NCBI GenBank assembly: GCA_964371945.1
Contig: CAYJPA010000016.1
Span: 1 to 64,000, forward strand
Reading direction: 5' to 3'
DNA length: 64,000 nucleotides
From: CAYJPA01 sp964371945
GTDB taxonomy: Bacteria > Chloroflexota > Chloroflexia > Thermomicrobiales > UBA6265
In this document: one piece after another, positions 1 to 8,653 of the stretch
How the letters are laid out: every line of letters starts with the position of its first letter
Numbering within the stretch: the stretch's first letter is position 1
The notes under the pieces: model-generated
Told to the model about the DNA's origin: nothing
Seen by the model: only the letters and a program-made list of their open reading frames with translations
Database searches by the model: none
Translations under genes and position numbers: made by a program

Positions 1-229
1 CTTTCAGCGGACGCACGGCGATGATCGACTCGGGGGTTTTGCCCACCATCGCCTTGCCTTCAACACCCACGGCAAGCGCTCGTTTCGTTTTCGTGTCGAT
101 CGCGACGACGGAGGGTTCTGAGATAACGATGCCTTTGCCGCGGACGTAGACCAGGGTGTTGGCGGTGCCGAGGTCAATGCCTAAGTCGCGGCTGAAAAAG
201 CCGAAGAGGGCAGACAGTGGGCGAATCAA
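1..229 (-). CDS. mreB: Rod shape-determining protein MreB, N-terminal part (runs off window)
   Basis: Reading the minus strand from 229 gives LIRPLSALFGFFSRDLGIDL followed by the GTANTLVYVRGKGIV segment, the actin-fold phosphate-1 loop that opens bacterial MreB. MreB is the cytoplasmic actin homologue that guides lateral wall synthesis. The start is TTG at 229, chosen because a GGAGG lies nine bases upstream and an in-frame stop sits just before it. About 76 codons are inside the window; the rest, with the catalytic core and C-terminus, lies left of position 1. Identity is very likely, although MreB paralogues such as Mbl share this N-terminus. Confidence 0.93.
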   Translation of the reverse strand, partial: MIRPLSALFGFFSRDLGIDLGTANTLVYVRGKGIVISEPSVVAIDTKTKRALAVGVEGKAMVGKTPESIIAVRPLK

Positions 230-396
230 CCTTGGCGACCTCCACCTCGATCAGGCGCGATAAACTGCGCTCCGGGTATCAATCGACCCGTTTTGCGCTG
301 CGTATCGGTAAACTTCGGGGAACGAAAGGATCACGTTAAGCAATCCGCGAGAGTATAGCACAGGATCCACCTGTATTAACGTTATGACAAGTTTCG

Positions 397-666
397 CTAG
401 CCTCGCTTGGCAAGTGCTCGCAATCCCAATATCAGGAATGCCGCGCCGAGCACTGATGAGACAAAACTCAGCACCAAATGCAGCCCGTCGGTAGAGAACA
501 GAAGATCTTCGCCGGTCGCGATCGACATAAGCGATCCACCCAGCATCGCTCCCCCGATACCGATGACGATGTTCGTCAGGCATCCTTGCCTTTGTTCTTC
601 GCCGGCGATGCGGAAACCCAGCCATCCGACCACTGCGCCAAACACGATCCAGAGCACAATGCCCAT
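397..666 (-). CDS. GlsB/YeaQ/YmgE family small membrane protein
   Basis: An 89-residue protein made almost entirely of three hydrophobic segments with the glycine-rich pattern of the transglycosylase-associated protein family (PF04226): MGIVLWIVFGAVVGWLG at the N-terminus, then a GCLTNIVIGIGGAMLGG segment and a final hydrophobic helix. Members are inner-membrane proteins often induced by stress; no catalytic role is established. A longer start seven codons upstream is possible, but ATG at 666 has GGAGGAG seven bases before it. It is transcribed toward mreB with 167 bases between them. Confidence 0.85.
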   Translation of the reverse strand: MGIVLWIVFGAVVGWLGFRIAGEEQRQGCLTNIVIGIGGAMLGGSLMSIATGEDLLFSTDGLHLVLSFVSSVLGAAFLILGLRALAKRG

Positions 667-788
667 CTGCCGTCTCCTCCACCCCACATCTCATATCAAT
701 TGAGTCTACCAACCACCCGAGCACTGCGTGGCTGTGGAACGAGCATCGCCGCCTCGTATACTCCCTGCCAGGAGGTTCGACGGTTTTT

Positions 789-1283
789 ATGGATTTCGAC
801 TTACGGGCGCTTGTCGGCGGAGAGATCACTGATCGATTGCCGGAAACGCCTCATGAATTGCCCTTCAACCGGGCCCGGATCGATGAAGTAATGGTTCGCG
901 CCCGCGCCGGCGAACCGATGAATCTGTTGAGTGAGCTCATTAACTGCATCGACTGGCGATCGGCGTTCGTCGATCAAGATGGTCAACCGATCACGCTTGA
1001 GGACATCACCCGTTTGATGGCGTACTACCGCCACAAATTCGCCGACATTGGACCGATTTACCTCGCGGATCTACTCTCGACCGAGTTTATGACTGAGCAA
1101 CGCGCCCGCGGAGATATCGTCTTCTCGGAGCGGCTGTTGCAGATCGGCCGGGAAGAGCCAAAGCTCTGGCAAGAGATCCGAGGCTTCTTTCGCCGTAAGG
1201 AATTCGCGACCGCGCTCCTGGTTACTTCTCACACATTGCGGGGCGGAGCAGCGAGCGAAACGCTGACTGAACCGCAATACTGA
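789..1283 (+). CDS. Hypothetical cytoplasmic protein (164 aa)
   Basis: I do not recognise this family. The protein is soluble, charged and mostly helical in character, with no signal peptide, membrane segment or Cys/His metal site. A GGAGG lies about eleven bases before the ATG. It ends 16 bases before the secreted protease gene, so the two may be co-transcribed, but nothing in the sequence links the functions. Reading frame quality and codon use match the neighbours, so it is a real gene. Confidence 0.75.
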   Translation: MDFDLRALVGGEITDRLPETPHELPFNRARIDEVMVRARAGEPMNLLSELINCIDWRSAFVDQDGQPITLEDITRLMAYYRHKFADIGPIYLADLLSTEFMTEQRARGDIVFSERLLQIGREEPKLWQEIRGFFRRKEFATALLVTSHTLRGGAASETLTEPQY

Positions 1284-1299
1284 TCGAGGAGCACTGGGA

Positions 1300-3507
1300 T
1301 TGGCACGTTTGTCGAAGGTGAAGCGGTTCTCAGCTGTCGCGTTCGCCTGCTTACTGGTGCTTCAACTTGGGTTCGGCCTCTGCTCACCCACCGCGACGGA
1401 GGCGGCTGATCCCGGCATCATCCCCGGCAGTTACATCGTGGTCTATCGCGACGATATCGTCGCGGCGGCCGACGTGACTGAGCTTGCAGACATGCAGCCC
1501 GGCGTCGAGATCACCCAGACCTATGAATACGCGTTAAGCGGATTCGCGGCCGATCTCACACCATCGGCACTGCGGAAACTTCAAGGCGACTACCGCGTCG
1601 CGGAGATTGTTCCCGACCGCAAGATGTATCCCTTCGCGCAAACCTTCACGCCGGGCGCCAAACGGATCGATGTCGATCTCAATCCTTACGCCAATGTCGA
1701 CGGCGTCGACAAGCGGGTCGACGCGGATATCGCGATTCTCGACATGGGCGTTGGACCGAATTCGGACATCAATGTGGCTGGCGGGTATGACTGCACCGGA
1801 CAAAACACAACGCTCGACAACGGCGGGCATGGCACCCATGTGGCCGGAATTGCGGGAGCCAAGGACAACTCTTCGGGAATCGTCGGCGTCGCTCCGGGAG
1901 CCCGCATTTGGTCGATCAAAGTGCTCGACGCGTTCGACGGCAATTGGTCCTGGGTGATCTGCGGGATCGATTGGGTCACGGCTCATGCGGATGTAATCGA
2001 AGTCGCCAATATGAGCATTGGCGAGGAGCTCGGGTCGGCCAATCAGGTCTTCGATGGCCCGATGCACAATGCGATCAAGCAGGCGGTGGCGGCCGGTGTC
2101 ACGTTTGCAGTGGCGGCCGGCAACGGCGCCGGCGACGCTGGGACGGTGATCCCGGCAACCTATGACGAGGTGATCACCGTCTCCGCAATCGGCGACTCGG
2201 ACGGGAAGCCCGGTGGACTGGGTCCGGCGATGGGCAGTACCGGGGACGACCGCTTCGCGAGCTTCAGCGACTACGGCAAGGATGTCGATATCGCGGCGCC
2301 GGGTGTCGCGACGCTCTCAACCGCGCGAAGCGGTGGGCTGAGCACGATGAGCGGCACGAGCTTTGCCACCCCGCACGTCGCAGGCGCGGTCGCCTTGTTC
2401 ATCGCGCAGAACGGACGCGTCGGCCCGGCGGCCGTCAAAGCCGCGTTGCTCGCAACCGCCGATCCGGGTCCGATTCCTGGTGATCCGGACGGTTATGCCG
2501 AGGGTGTGCTCAATGTGGGCCGCTTCGGCGGCGGCTCAATTTCCCTGTCAGCCACCGCGGGTAAACCAACAGAGACACTTACCGCCAATGTGCAGGGCTT
2601 TCCGGAGAACAAGCAGGTAGCGCTGGCCTGGGACGGCAAACAGTTCGGAACGGTGATGACGGACGGTGACGGCAAGGCCTCGATTCTGGTCAAAGTGCCG
2701 GCGATCTACGGCGGCTCACACTACCTCACTGCTCGCCAGGGCACGTCGTTTGCCGGCGCCACCTTCACGATCAAACCCGGCATCTGGCTGACGCCTAGGT
2801 CGGGCCACATCGGAGCCACGGTCAAGGTCGTATTGCGTGGTTTCGAACCGCGCGAGCAGGTTGAAATCCGCTGGAAAAATGGCGCGGCGACAAAATTGGT
2901 CGACATCATTACCGTATCGGCCAGTGGGAACGGATCGGGCTCGTTCACCGTGCCGTCGTCGTTTGGCGGGTCGCACACGGTGACGGCGGATGGCAACGGG
3001 GTTAGTCTCGTCACAACGACCTTCAATGTGAGTCCAAGAATCACGCTCTCGCCGTCAAAGGGCCTGACCGGTTCGTCGGTCAAAGTGGGATTACGGGGAT
3101 TCCGGCCGGCCGAACGGGTTGAGATCAAGCTTCAAACCGACGCGGGCACGAAACTGCTTGCCACGCTCTCAGTCGGGACGGGAACTGGCAGCGGCGACAA
3201 GACGATCAAAATCCCGGCCGGAACCGCGCTTGGTAGCGCGACAATTCTGGCTGTAGGCAACAAAGGCACGAGCGTCTCCGCATCGTTTACCGTCACCGGA
3301 CCGTCCCTCGCAACGCAACCGACCCCGACCGCCACACCGGCAGCAACAGTTGTCGCGACATCCGAGCCAACAGTTGCGGAGACCGCGACACCAACAGATA
3401 CGCCGACAATTGAACCGACGGCGACCGAGACGATGACGCCCGAACCGACAGAAACAATCGAGCCGACGGCCACGGAAACGCCGGTCCCCATCGAGGAAAG
3501 TAGCTGA
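1300..3507 (+). CDS. Secreted subtilisin-like serine protease (S8) with Ig-like repeats and Thr/Pro tail
   Basis: A 735-residue exported protease. Residues 1-35 form a Sec signal peptide. Residues ~43-110 resemble an inhibitor I9 propeptide (SYIVVYRD). The S8 catalytic domain spans ~120-400, with Asp148 (AILDMGV), His177 (GHGTHVAG), oxyanion Asn275 (AAGN) and Ser354 (GTSFATPHVAG), so the triad is complete. Three beta-rich repeats follow (~410-665), each with a GxxV-xLxGFxPxExVEI-like core typical of bacterial Ig-like modules. The last ~60 residues are a Thr/Pro/Glu-rich spacer without a sorting motif. The start is TTG at 1300 behind GAGGAG. It probably acts outside the cell on extracellular protein; the substrate is unknown. 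Confidence 0.93.
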   Translation: MARLSKVKRFSAVAFACLLVLQLGFGLCSPTATEAADPGIIPGSYIVVYRDDIVAAADVTELADMQPGVEITQTYEYALSGFAADLTPSALRKLQGDYRVAEIVPDRKMYPFAQTFTPGAKRIDVDLNPYANVDGVDKRVDADIAILDMGVGPNSDINVAGGYDCTGQNTTLDNGGHGTHVAGIAGAKDNSSGIVGVAPGARIWSIKVLDAFDGNWSWVICGIDWVTAHADVIEVANMSIGEELGSANQVFDGPMHNAIKQAVAAGVTFAVAAGNGAGDAGTVIPATYDEVITVSAIGDSDGKPGGLGPAMGSTGDDRFASFSDYGKDVDIAAPGVATLSTARSGGLSTMSGTSFATPHVAGAVALFIAQNGRVGPAAVKAALLATADPGPIPGDPDGYAEGVLNVGRFGGGSISLSATAGKPTETLTANVQGFPENKQVALAWDGKQFGTVMTDGDGKASILVKVPAIYGGSHYLTARQGTSFAGATFTIKPGIWLTPRSGHIGATVKVVLRGFEPREQVEIRWKNGAATKLVDIITVSASGNGSGSFTVPSSFGGSHTVTADGNGVSLVTTTFNVSPRITLSPSKGLTGSSVKVGLRGFRPAERVEIKLQTDAGTKLLATLSVGTGTGSGDKTIKIPAGTALGSATILAVGNKGTSVSASFTVTGPSLATQPTPTATPAATVVATSEPTVAETATPTDTPTIEPTATETMTPEPTETIEPTATETPVPIEESS

Positions 3508-3593
3508 CCGTCGCAGATGCAATTCCGCCTCGAAATGGCACCTGAGCGGGTTGTCCACCGTGGATCGTCCTTTTCGGCGACCTTCGTTTCCGA

Positions 3594-3693
3594 CGTCGTG
3601 CTGAGGCGACACTGACGCATCTCTCGTTCGAATGCCGCGGAGTTGCGGGAAGAAAACGCCCTCCGGGGAGATCCCTCGGACCTCGGGATGACG
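3594..3693. repeat. Short interspersed repeat with inverted ends (copy A)
   Basis: The gap between the protease and the glycosyltransferase contains a roughly 100-base element. Its left end reads CGTCGTGCTGAGG and its right end read in reverse is CGTCATCCCGAGG, so the ends are imperfect inverted repeats. The inner block CTCCGGGGAGATCCCTCG matches, in opposite orientation, a block near 28450. No ORF is carried. It looks like a miniature non-autonomous element or a REP-like repeat. The rest of 3508-3747 shows nothing else I can name. Confidence 0.6.
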
Positions 3694-3747
3694 GTGGGTT
3701 GGCTCGCTCCGGACATGACAGAGAACGCCGAACGGTCCTCTGAGGTT

Positions 3748-4482
3748 TCAGTCTTTCACGCGGTAACGGAGCAAGCTGAAGAAAACGACGATCCCGTCAC
3801 GCCAGGTGATCTTTTTGCCTTCGTCGAACTCCCGGCCGGCGTATGAGATTGGGACTTCATAGATTCGGTGGCCTTGTTTCAGGATTTTGGCCGTGATTTC
3901 GGGATCGAACCCCCAGCGGTTAGAGCGGAGCTTCAGCGAACGGGCAACTTCGGCGGTGAACGCCTTGTAGCCGGTCTCCATGTCAGTCAGCGTCGTGTCG
4001 AAGAGGATGTTGCAGGTCAGCGTCAATACCTTATTGCCGAGGCTGTGCCAGAAGTACATCGCGCGGTGAGGACCGAGAAAGCGAGAGCCGTAGACCACCC
4101 TCGCGAGTCCCCTTTCGATCGGGCTGAGGAGTACCGGGAAATCGGCCGGGTCGTATTCGAGATCGCCATCCTGAATGACGATCACATCTCCTCGCGCGAT
4201 CGCGATTGCGGTGCGGACTGCCGCTCCCTTTCCCCGGCTGGTTGGATGTCGAATGAGCTCGATCTCAGAGCGTTCGACAAGTGACCGCAGCTCCTCGGCC
4301 GTGCCGTCGGTCGAACCGTCGTCGACCACGATCACCTGTGTCGGGTACGGCGAAGCGAGCACTCTGCGCACGATCTCCGCGATCGTTGCGCGTTCGTTAA
4401 ACGCGGGGATAATGACCGTCAAGAGGTCGATCGATCGTCGAGCCGCACCAGGATTCGATTGGGCGCCGGGCGTTTTGTCCAC
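3748..4482 (-). CDS. Family 2 glycosyltransferase, polyprenyl-phosphate mannosyltransferase-like
   Basis: A GT-A fold family 2 glycosyltransferase of 244 residues, transferring a sugar from a nucleotide donor, by family analogy to a polyprenyl phosphate. Visible motifs are VIIPAFNE near residue 24, VVDDGSTDGT near 52, the metal-binding QDGDLEYDP near 104, and an ETGYKAF segment typical of DPM1/GtrB relatives. There are no clear membrane helices, so it resembles the soluble DPM1 type. The GTG start lies three bases after the coxS stop codon, so the gene appears to be the last in a coxG-coxS-GT transcript, although its function seems unrelated. Confidence 0.9.
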   Translation of the reverse strand: MDKTPGAQSNPGAARRSIDLLTVIIPAFNERATIAEIVRRVLASPYPTQVIVVDDGSTDGTAEELRSLVERSEIELIRHPTSRGKGAAVRTAIAIARGDVIVIQDGDLEYDPADFPVLLSPIERGLARVVYGSRFLGPHRAMYFWHSLGNKVLTLTCNILFDTTLTDMETGYKAFTAEVARSLKLRSNRWGFDPEITAKILKQGHRIYEVPISYAGREFDEGKKITWRDGIVVFFSLLRYRVKD

Positions 4483-4485
4483 GGC

Positions 4486-4977
4486 CTACTGGGAGATCGG
4501 TTCAGGCCCTTCGCCGGCCGCGATCTTGGCGGCCGCGCTTTGGATCGACTTCACGATGCTCTGGTAGCCGGTGCAGCGGCAGAGATTGCCTTCCAGCCAG
4601 TGCTTGATGGTCTCCGCGTCAGGATTCGGATCCTGATCCAGGAGCGCTTTGGTCGACATGATCATGCCAGGCGTGCAATAGCCGCACTGCAGGCCATGCT
4701 CTTCCCAATATGCGCGTTGAATCGGATCGAGCATCCCCGGAGGAGCGATCCCCTCGATCGTGGTGACCTGACCGCCCTCTGCCTGAACAGCAAGCACGGT
4801 GCAACTCTTGACGCTGGCGCCATCGAGAAGAACGGTGCAGGCGCCGCACTGGCTCGTTTCACAACCGGTGTGCGTTCCAGTCAGACCAAGATTGTCGCGC
4901 AGGAATTGCACGAGCAGCGTGCGCGGCTCGACATCGGCTCGCCGGAGCTCACCATTGACGGTGATGGAAACTTTCAC
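4486..4977 (-). CDS. coxS: [2Fe-2S] small subunit of a xanthine dehydrogenase/CO dehydrogenase family enzyme
   Basis: This 163-residue protein has both [2Fe-2S] domains of the molybdenum hydroxylase small subunit. The N-terminal plant-type ferredoxin site is CETSQCGAC plus a later Cys (VKSC); the C-terminal helical domain has CGYCTPGM and CRCTGYQ. It transfers electrons between the Mo-cofactor and FAD subunits. Those partners (CoxL, CoxM) are not in the window, and the only associated gene is coxG 24 bases upstream. The symbol follows family usage; the real substrate could be CO, a purine, an aldehyde or another heterocycle. Confidence 0.9.
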   Translation of the reverse strand: MKVSITVNGELRRADVEPRTLLVQFLRDNLGLTGTHTGCETSQCGACTVLLDGASVKSCTVLAVQAEGGQVTTIEGIAPPGMLDPIQRAYWEEHGLQCGYCTPGMIMSTKALLDQDPNPDAETIKHWLEGNLCRCTGYQSIVKSIQSAAAKIAAGEGPEPISQ

Positions 4978-5001
4978 GAATTGACCCTTCCCGTTCGTGT
5001 T

Positions 5002-5448
5002 TTAGAGGTCGGCGGTTGCGGCTTGACTCTCCATCTTGTCGAAGAACTGGCCGACGATCATCTTGGCGGCAGGCTGGACGACGCGTGCACCGACCCTCGC
5101 CAAAGTTCCTCGGACATTCGCATCGCCTTTGTAGCGAACGAGCGTTTTGTCGCCCTGGTCGATCAATTCGAGAGTGCCGACCCCTGAGACTTGACCTTGC
5201 GGACCTGAACCTTCGACCGCCATTGAATAACGCTCCGGCTCCTGTTTGTCCGTGATTTTGACTTTCCCGGTAAAAGTGCCCTTGATCATCGCCACGCCGA
5301 TCTTCATCGTCGCCGCGTATTCGTCCGGTCCCACCTCTTCGAGCTTTTCGCATCCGGGCAGGCTTGCCTTGAGAACCGCGGGATCAAGGAGCAATTTCCA
5401 AACACGCTCGCGTGGGGCGTTAAACGTGTGCTCTCCGGACAACTCCAT
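5002..5448 (-). CDS. coxG: CoxG-type SRPBCC family protein
   Basis: A 148-residue SRPBCC (START-like) protein of the CO dehydrogenase subunit G family. Diagnostic features are MELSGEHTFNAPRERVW at the start, the LPGCEKLEEVGPDEYAATM segment, and the C-terminal amphipathic helix before VGQFFDKM. CoxG helps anchor or mature Mo-CODH at the membrane in carboxydotrophs; related proteins bind small hydrophobic ligands. I chose the ATG at 5448 with GGGGGA upstream rather than a GTG six codons earlier. It precedes coxS on the same strand, supporting a shared molybdenum-hydroxylase role. Confidence 0.87.
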   Translation of the reverse strand: MELSGEHTFNAPRERVWKLLLDPAVLKASLPGCEKLEEVGPDEYAATMKIGVAMIKGTFTGKVKITDKQEPERYSMAVEGSGPQGQVSGVGTLELIDQGDKTLVRYKGDANVRGTLARVGARVVQPAAKMIVGQFFDKMESQAATADL

Positions 5449-5765
5449 GGATTCCCCCAACCTCACCCGCGCCGCTTAGTCCCGGCGCATCCTATAGAAG
5501 TACGGCAAGCAGTTTAGCACGGGGATTTCCCCGGACAGCGGGCGGATAACGGAGTTGAATGCAATCAGTCAGATCGCTCGAGGCCCTCCTAACACTCCTC
5601 GTGCCCCGTAGTTCGTTCGTCGTAGCTGCACGAGCTCATCCCGAACGGATATGGGACTTCTCGCCGGTACCATCCCGCTAATCGGCCGGTTATTCTGGGC
5701 GAGGAGCTCTAAACCGAACGCATTTCTAGTTGGCGATAGACGACCCAGATCAATGAGAGACCTGA
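5449..5765. other. Intergenic region between divergent coxG and DUF4388 genes
   Basis: This 317-base stretch separates two divergently transcribed genes and so should contain promoters for both. I see no convincing sigma-70 hexamer pair, operator palindrome, terminator or small ORF with coding character. Confidence 0.4.
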
Positions 5766-6695
5766 ATGGCGACGCTTCTCCAACCCCGCGGCAATGACCA
5801 CGTTGGTCACTCGAGCCACTTCCCTGACCAGGCAGCGACAGCCGGACATGCGCAAGGTCGCGCACCGAGCTCGCCCTTTCTCGCTCACGTCACCGAGCCG
5901 CTTGAACGGCCACGCTCGGTGCCGGTCGCCGGCGTTATGCAAGTGACATCTCCAAGCTACGTTCAGGGAGTTTCACTGTCCGGAATTTTGCAGATGCTGA
6001 ATCTGGAGCGCAAAACCTGCGTGCTCGAGGTTATGTCCGAGTGCAAGTTCGGCACGTTGACGCTGGTCAACGGCGAACTGGTCGACGCGGACGTTGACGG
6101 AATCGAAGGAGAACAGGCCGTCTACCTGATTCTCGCCTGGGATCGGCCGCAAACGACCATCATGGACGGGGTCAGCCTGTTCCGGCATACCGTCGACCTT
6201 CCGATTTCGAAACTCGTGCTTGAATCGGTGCGACGTCAAGATGAATCTGAGCATACGGATCGAGCTTTGTCCGGTGGATCGAACAGCCAGCCGACTCGAG
6301 CTCATAACGCCCGCGAGCTCGCCGGATCAGAAATGTCCGATCGGTTCTCCGAATGGAAATGGCTGGTCGAGACGTTGGTCATCAGCGGCGCGAGGCGAGC
6401 GGCGGTCATTCGAACGCTGGATGAGCAACTGCTCGCGCTTGCGGACGAATACGGAGGATACGTCCAACATCCATCTCAGTCCGAGGTCGCCGATCTGGCC
6501 CCGATAGCTCGTTCCGCCCGGCGATGGACGAGACAGCTGTACCCGGCTGTATCCGAGATCGTCGTCAGAACCGCCATGGGTCAGATTCTGATTGCGCCGA
6601 TCGATGAGGAGCAAACCGTCTTCGCCCATGCCGAGCTCGATCTCGAGGACTCACTCGTGCTCGCTCGAAGCGCGATAAGGTCACTGAACCGCTAA
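5766..6695 (+). CDS. DUF4388 (PATAN-like) domain protein
   Basis: A 309-residue cytoplasmic protein. Residues ~65-160 match the DUF4388 pattern: VQGVSLSGILQMLNLERKTCVL followed by GTLTLVNGELVDADV and EQAVYLILAW, a domain found in bacterial signalling and gliding-related proteins. Residues ~195-309 form a second region resembling a roadblock/LC7-like fold (ISGARRAAVI, then IVVRTAMGQILIAPI), which I infer only weakly. The first ~57 residues are low complexity, so translation may start at ATG 5937. The 3' end overlaps the stop of the convergent Nudix gene by four bases. Confidence 0.75.
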   Translation: MATLLQPRGNDHVGHSSHFPDQAATAGHAQGRAPSSPFLAHVTEPLERPRSVPVAGVMQVTSPSYVQGVSLSGILQMLNLERKTCVLEVMSECKFGTLTLVNGELVDADVDGIEGEQAVYLILAWDRPQTTIMDGVSLFRHTVDLPISKLVLESVRRQDESEHTDRALSGGSNSQPTRAHNARELAGSEMSDRFSEWKWLVETLVISGARRAAVIRTLDEQLLALADEYGGYVQHPSQSEVADLAPIARSARRWTRQLYPAVSEIVVRTAMGQILIAPIDEEQTVFAHAELDLEDSLVLARSAIRSLNR

Positions 6696-7192
6696 CGCTT
6701 CCGCAATCTCTCTTGCCAGAGCTCGACGATCCGGCGATCCCGTGGGAACGCGAGCTCCGGGAGCTCGTCCGGGCTGAACCATCCGACCTCGACCAGATCA
6801 TCCCCGGCCGCGGGTTCGCCGGTGAATGCATTAACCAGGTAGATCGCCAGCGCGACGATTTCACCCGTGTCGGAGAAGAGACCTAGCAGCGATCCCAACG
6901 TTAACTCGAGCCCAACCTCTTCACGCGCTTCACGAATCGCCGCATCCTCGACCCGCTCGCCGCGCTCCACGAATCCCGCTGGGAAGCTCCATTTCCCAGA
7001 ACCACTCGCGCTGGGACCACGAAGACCAAAGAGGAGCTGGCCATCTCGTTCAACGATCACGCCAGCCGCGAGCTTCGGATCGAAGTAGGTGACCGCACCA
7101 CAGCTCTGGCAAACAGGACGAGCATTTCCGTCACGCTCGGCCAAGGCTGTCTCACCGCCACATTGCTGGCAATAGACCAGGCTGCTTCTCAT
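6692..7192 (-). CDS. Nudix hydrolase with N-terminal zinc ribbon
   Basis: A 166-residue Nudix protein. Residues 8-32 hold a CxxC...CxxC zinc ribbon (CQQCGG, CQSCGA), as in NudC-like NADH pyrophosphatases. The Nudix box begins at GFVERGERVEDAAIREAREE and fits Gx5Ex7REUxEExGU, with the metal-binding REAREE in place. The family hydrolyses nucleoside diphosphates linked to another moiety; the substrate here is unknown. It is shorter than full NudC and lacks its SQPWPFPxS motif, so I do not assign that name. Confidence 0.9.
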   Translation of the reverse strand: MRSSLVYCQQCGGETALAERDGNARPVCQSCGAVTYFDPKLAAGVIVERDGQLLFGLRGPSASGSGKWSFPAGFVERGERVEDAAIREAREEVGLELTLGSLLGLFSDTGEIVALAIYLVNAFTGEPAAGDDLVEVGWFSPDELPELAFPRDRRIVELWQERLRKR

Positions 7193-7523
7193 CAGTACGC
7201 CAGTCGCCCTCTTTCACGATCGTTCAGAGTATGTATGAACGTTCATCCCCGCGCTCCGGCAAATTACACATTTTCTCCGATGGCGCCCGGATTCGATCGT
7301 CGTACCATGTGAATGTGGCGCCGGAGTCACGGGGGACGAAGGCGACACTTCACTCGTTGCCAATGTGCATCAGCGAGTCCGCGCGGACGCGTGCGGGAAG
7401 AGGAACGAAGAGAGGAGGGCGACAGTCGCTCTCCTCTCTTCGCGTCGGGGGTTTGCTTCGAACGGCCGATCGTTGAGAATGGGCTCCTGCACAATTGAGA
7501 GTGGATGGGAGAGCGGCGCGACG
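7193..7523. other. Divergent intergenic region and leader of the DUF917 gene
   Basis: A 331-base gap between the leftward Nudix gene and the rightward DUF917 gene. It contains the long hairpin listed separately at 7406-7442. The remainder shows no clear promoter pair or operator. Confidence 0.45.
7406..7442 (+). promoter_or_regulatory. Strong hairpin in the leader of the DUF917-amidohydrolase operon
   Basis: CGAAGAGAGGAG at 7406-7417 pairs with CTCCTCTCTTCG at 7431-7442, and GCGA/TCGC continue the stem inside after one G-T pair, leaving a CAG loop. It lies 81 bases before the ATG at 7524. No U-run follows, so it is not a typical intrinsic terminator. An attenuator or RNA-stability element is possible. 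The structure is seen directly; the role is inference. Confidence 0.55.
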
Positions 7524-8648
7524 ATGTGGCGAGTGACAATCGATGATCTCGAGCGACTGGCGATCGGCGCGGGCATATTGGGAACAGGCGGGGGCGGCAA
7601 TCCATACGTCGGGAAGCTGCACGCGCGATCGCTGTTGCTCGAAGGCAAGACGATCGATGTCGTATCGCCCGACGAGGTGCCTGACGATGCGCTCGTCTCC
7701 TCCGTCGGCTTCATGGGCGCGCCGGTCGTTTCGGTCGAGCGGATCAAGCGCGGCGACGAACCGCTGATGGCGCTGCGGGCGCTCGAACGTCACATCGGGC
7801 GGGAATTCACCCATATCGTGCCCGGGGAGATCGGCGGCGCGAACTCGACCTCACCGATGGTTGTCGGAGCCCAGACCGGTCTGCCGGTGATCGACGGCGA
7901 CGGCATGGGCAGGGCGTTCCCCGAACTACAGCAAGATACCTTCATGATCTACGGAGTCAGGGCCGCACCGGGCGCGATCGCCGATCCGCGCGGTCACATC
8001 GCGATCTTCGACGGATTCGATGATGCCAATGTGCTGGAGCGCTACGCTCGCTCGGTGACCATCGGAATGGGTGGTTCCGCCGGATACGCCTTCCCGGTGA
8101 TGACCGGCGCGGAGCTGAAGCGAACCGTCGTGCCGGGCACGATCACCCTCGCGATCGAGATCGGTGACGCAGTGCTGAAATCTCGCGCGGAGCACAGCGA
8201 TCCGGTCGATTCGGTGCTGGCAATCACCGGCGGGCGGCGGTTGTTCAACGGCAAGATCTCCGACGTGCAGCGCGCACTGGTCGGCGGTTTCGCGCGCGGG
8301 GTGTTGAAGTTGGAGGGCGCCGGGGAAGATGCGGGCGAATCGCTGTCGATCGATTTCCAGAACGAGAATCTGATCGCGAGGACCGGCGGCGGAGAGATCC
8401 TCGCGGTTGTGCCCGATCTGATCTGCATCGTCGATCAAGAGACGGCCGAGCCGATCACCACCGAGCTGCTCCGGTACGGGCTGCGCGTGGTGGTGCTCGG
8501 CATTCCGGCGCCGGTCGAACTGAAAACGGAGATCGCGTTGAAGGTGATCGGACCGGCCGCATTCGGGTATCCGGACGTGCCCTTCATTCCGATGGGGGGC
8601 GTGTACGCCCAGGGATCGCGGTTTCGCGCGTCAACTGGCAAGGGGTAA
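7524..8648 (+). CDS. DUF917 (S-methyl thiohydantoin desulfurase-like) family protein
   Basis: A 374-residue protein of the DUF917 family (PF06032). The N-terminus shows the family signature IGAGILGTGGGGNP, and VPGEIGGANS and GMGRAFPELQ follow in the expected order. The family is related to hydantoinase/oxoprolinase-type enzymes and includes S-methyl thiohydantoin desulfurases; the substrate here cannot be told from sequence. I place the start at ATG 7524 (MWRVTIDD) because the upstream extension has no family similarity. It ends five bases before an amidohydrolase gene, so the pair is almost certainly one operon handling a cyclic amide or similar N-heterocycle. Confidence 0.88.
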   Translation: MWRVTIDDLERLAIGAGILGTGGGGNPYVGKLHARSLLLEGKTIDVVSPDEVPDDALVSSVGFMGAPVVSVERIKRGDEPLMALRALERHIGREFTHIVPGEIGGANSTSPMVVGAQTGLPVIDGDGMGRAFPELQQDTFMIYGVRAAPGAIADPRGHIAIFDGFDDANVLERYARSVTIGMGGSAGYAFPVMTGAELKRTVVPGTITLAIEIGDAVLKSRAEHSDPVDSVLAITGGRRLFNGKISDVQRALVGGFARGVLKLEGAGEDAGESLSIDFQNENLIARTGGGEILAVVPDLICIVDQETAEPITTELLRYGLRVVVLGIPAPVELKTEIALKVIGPAAFGYPDVPFIPMGGVYAQGSRFRASTGKG

Positions 8649-8653
8649 AGAGC

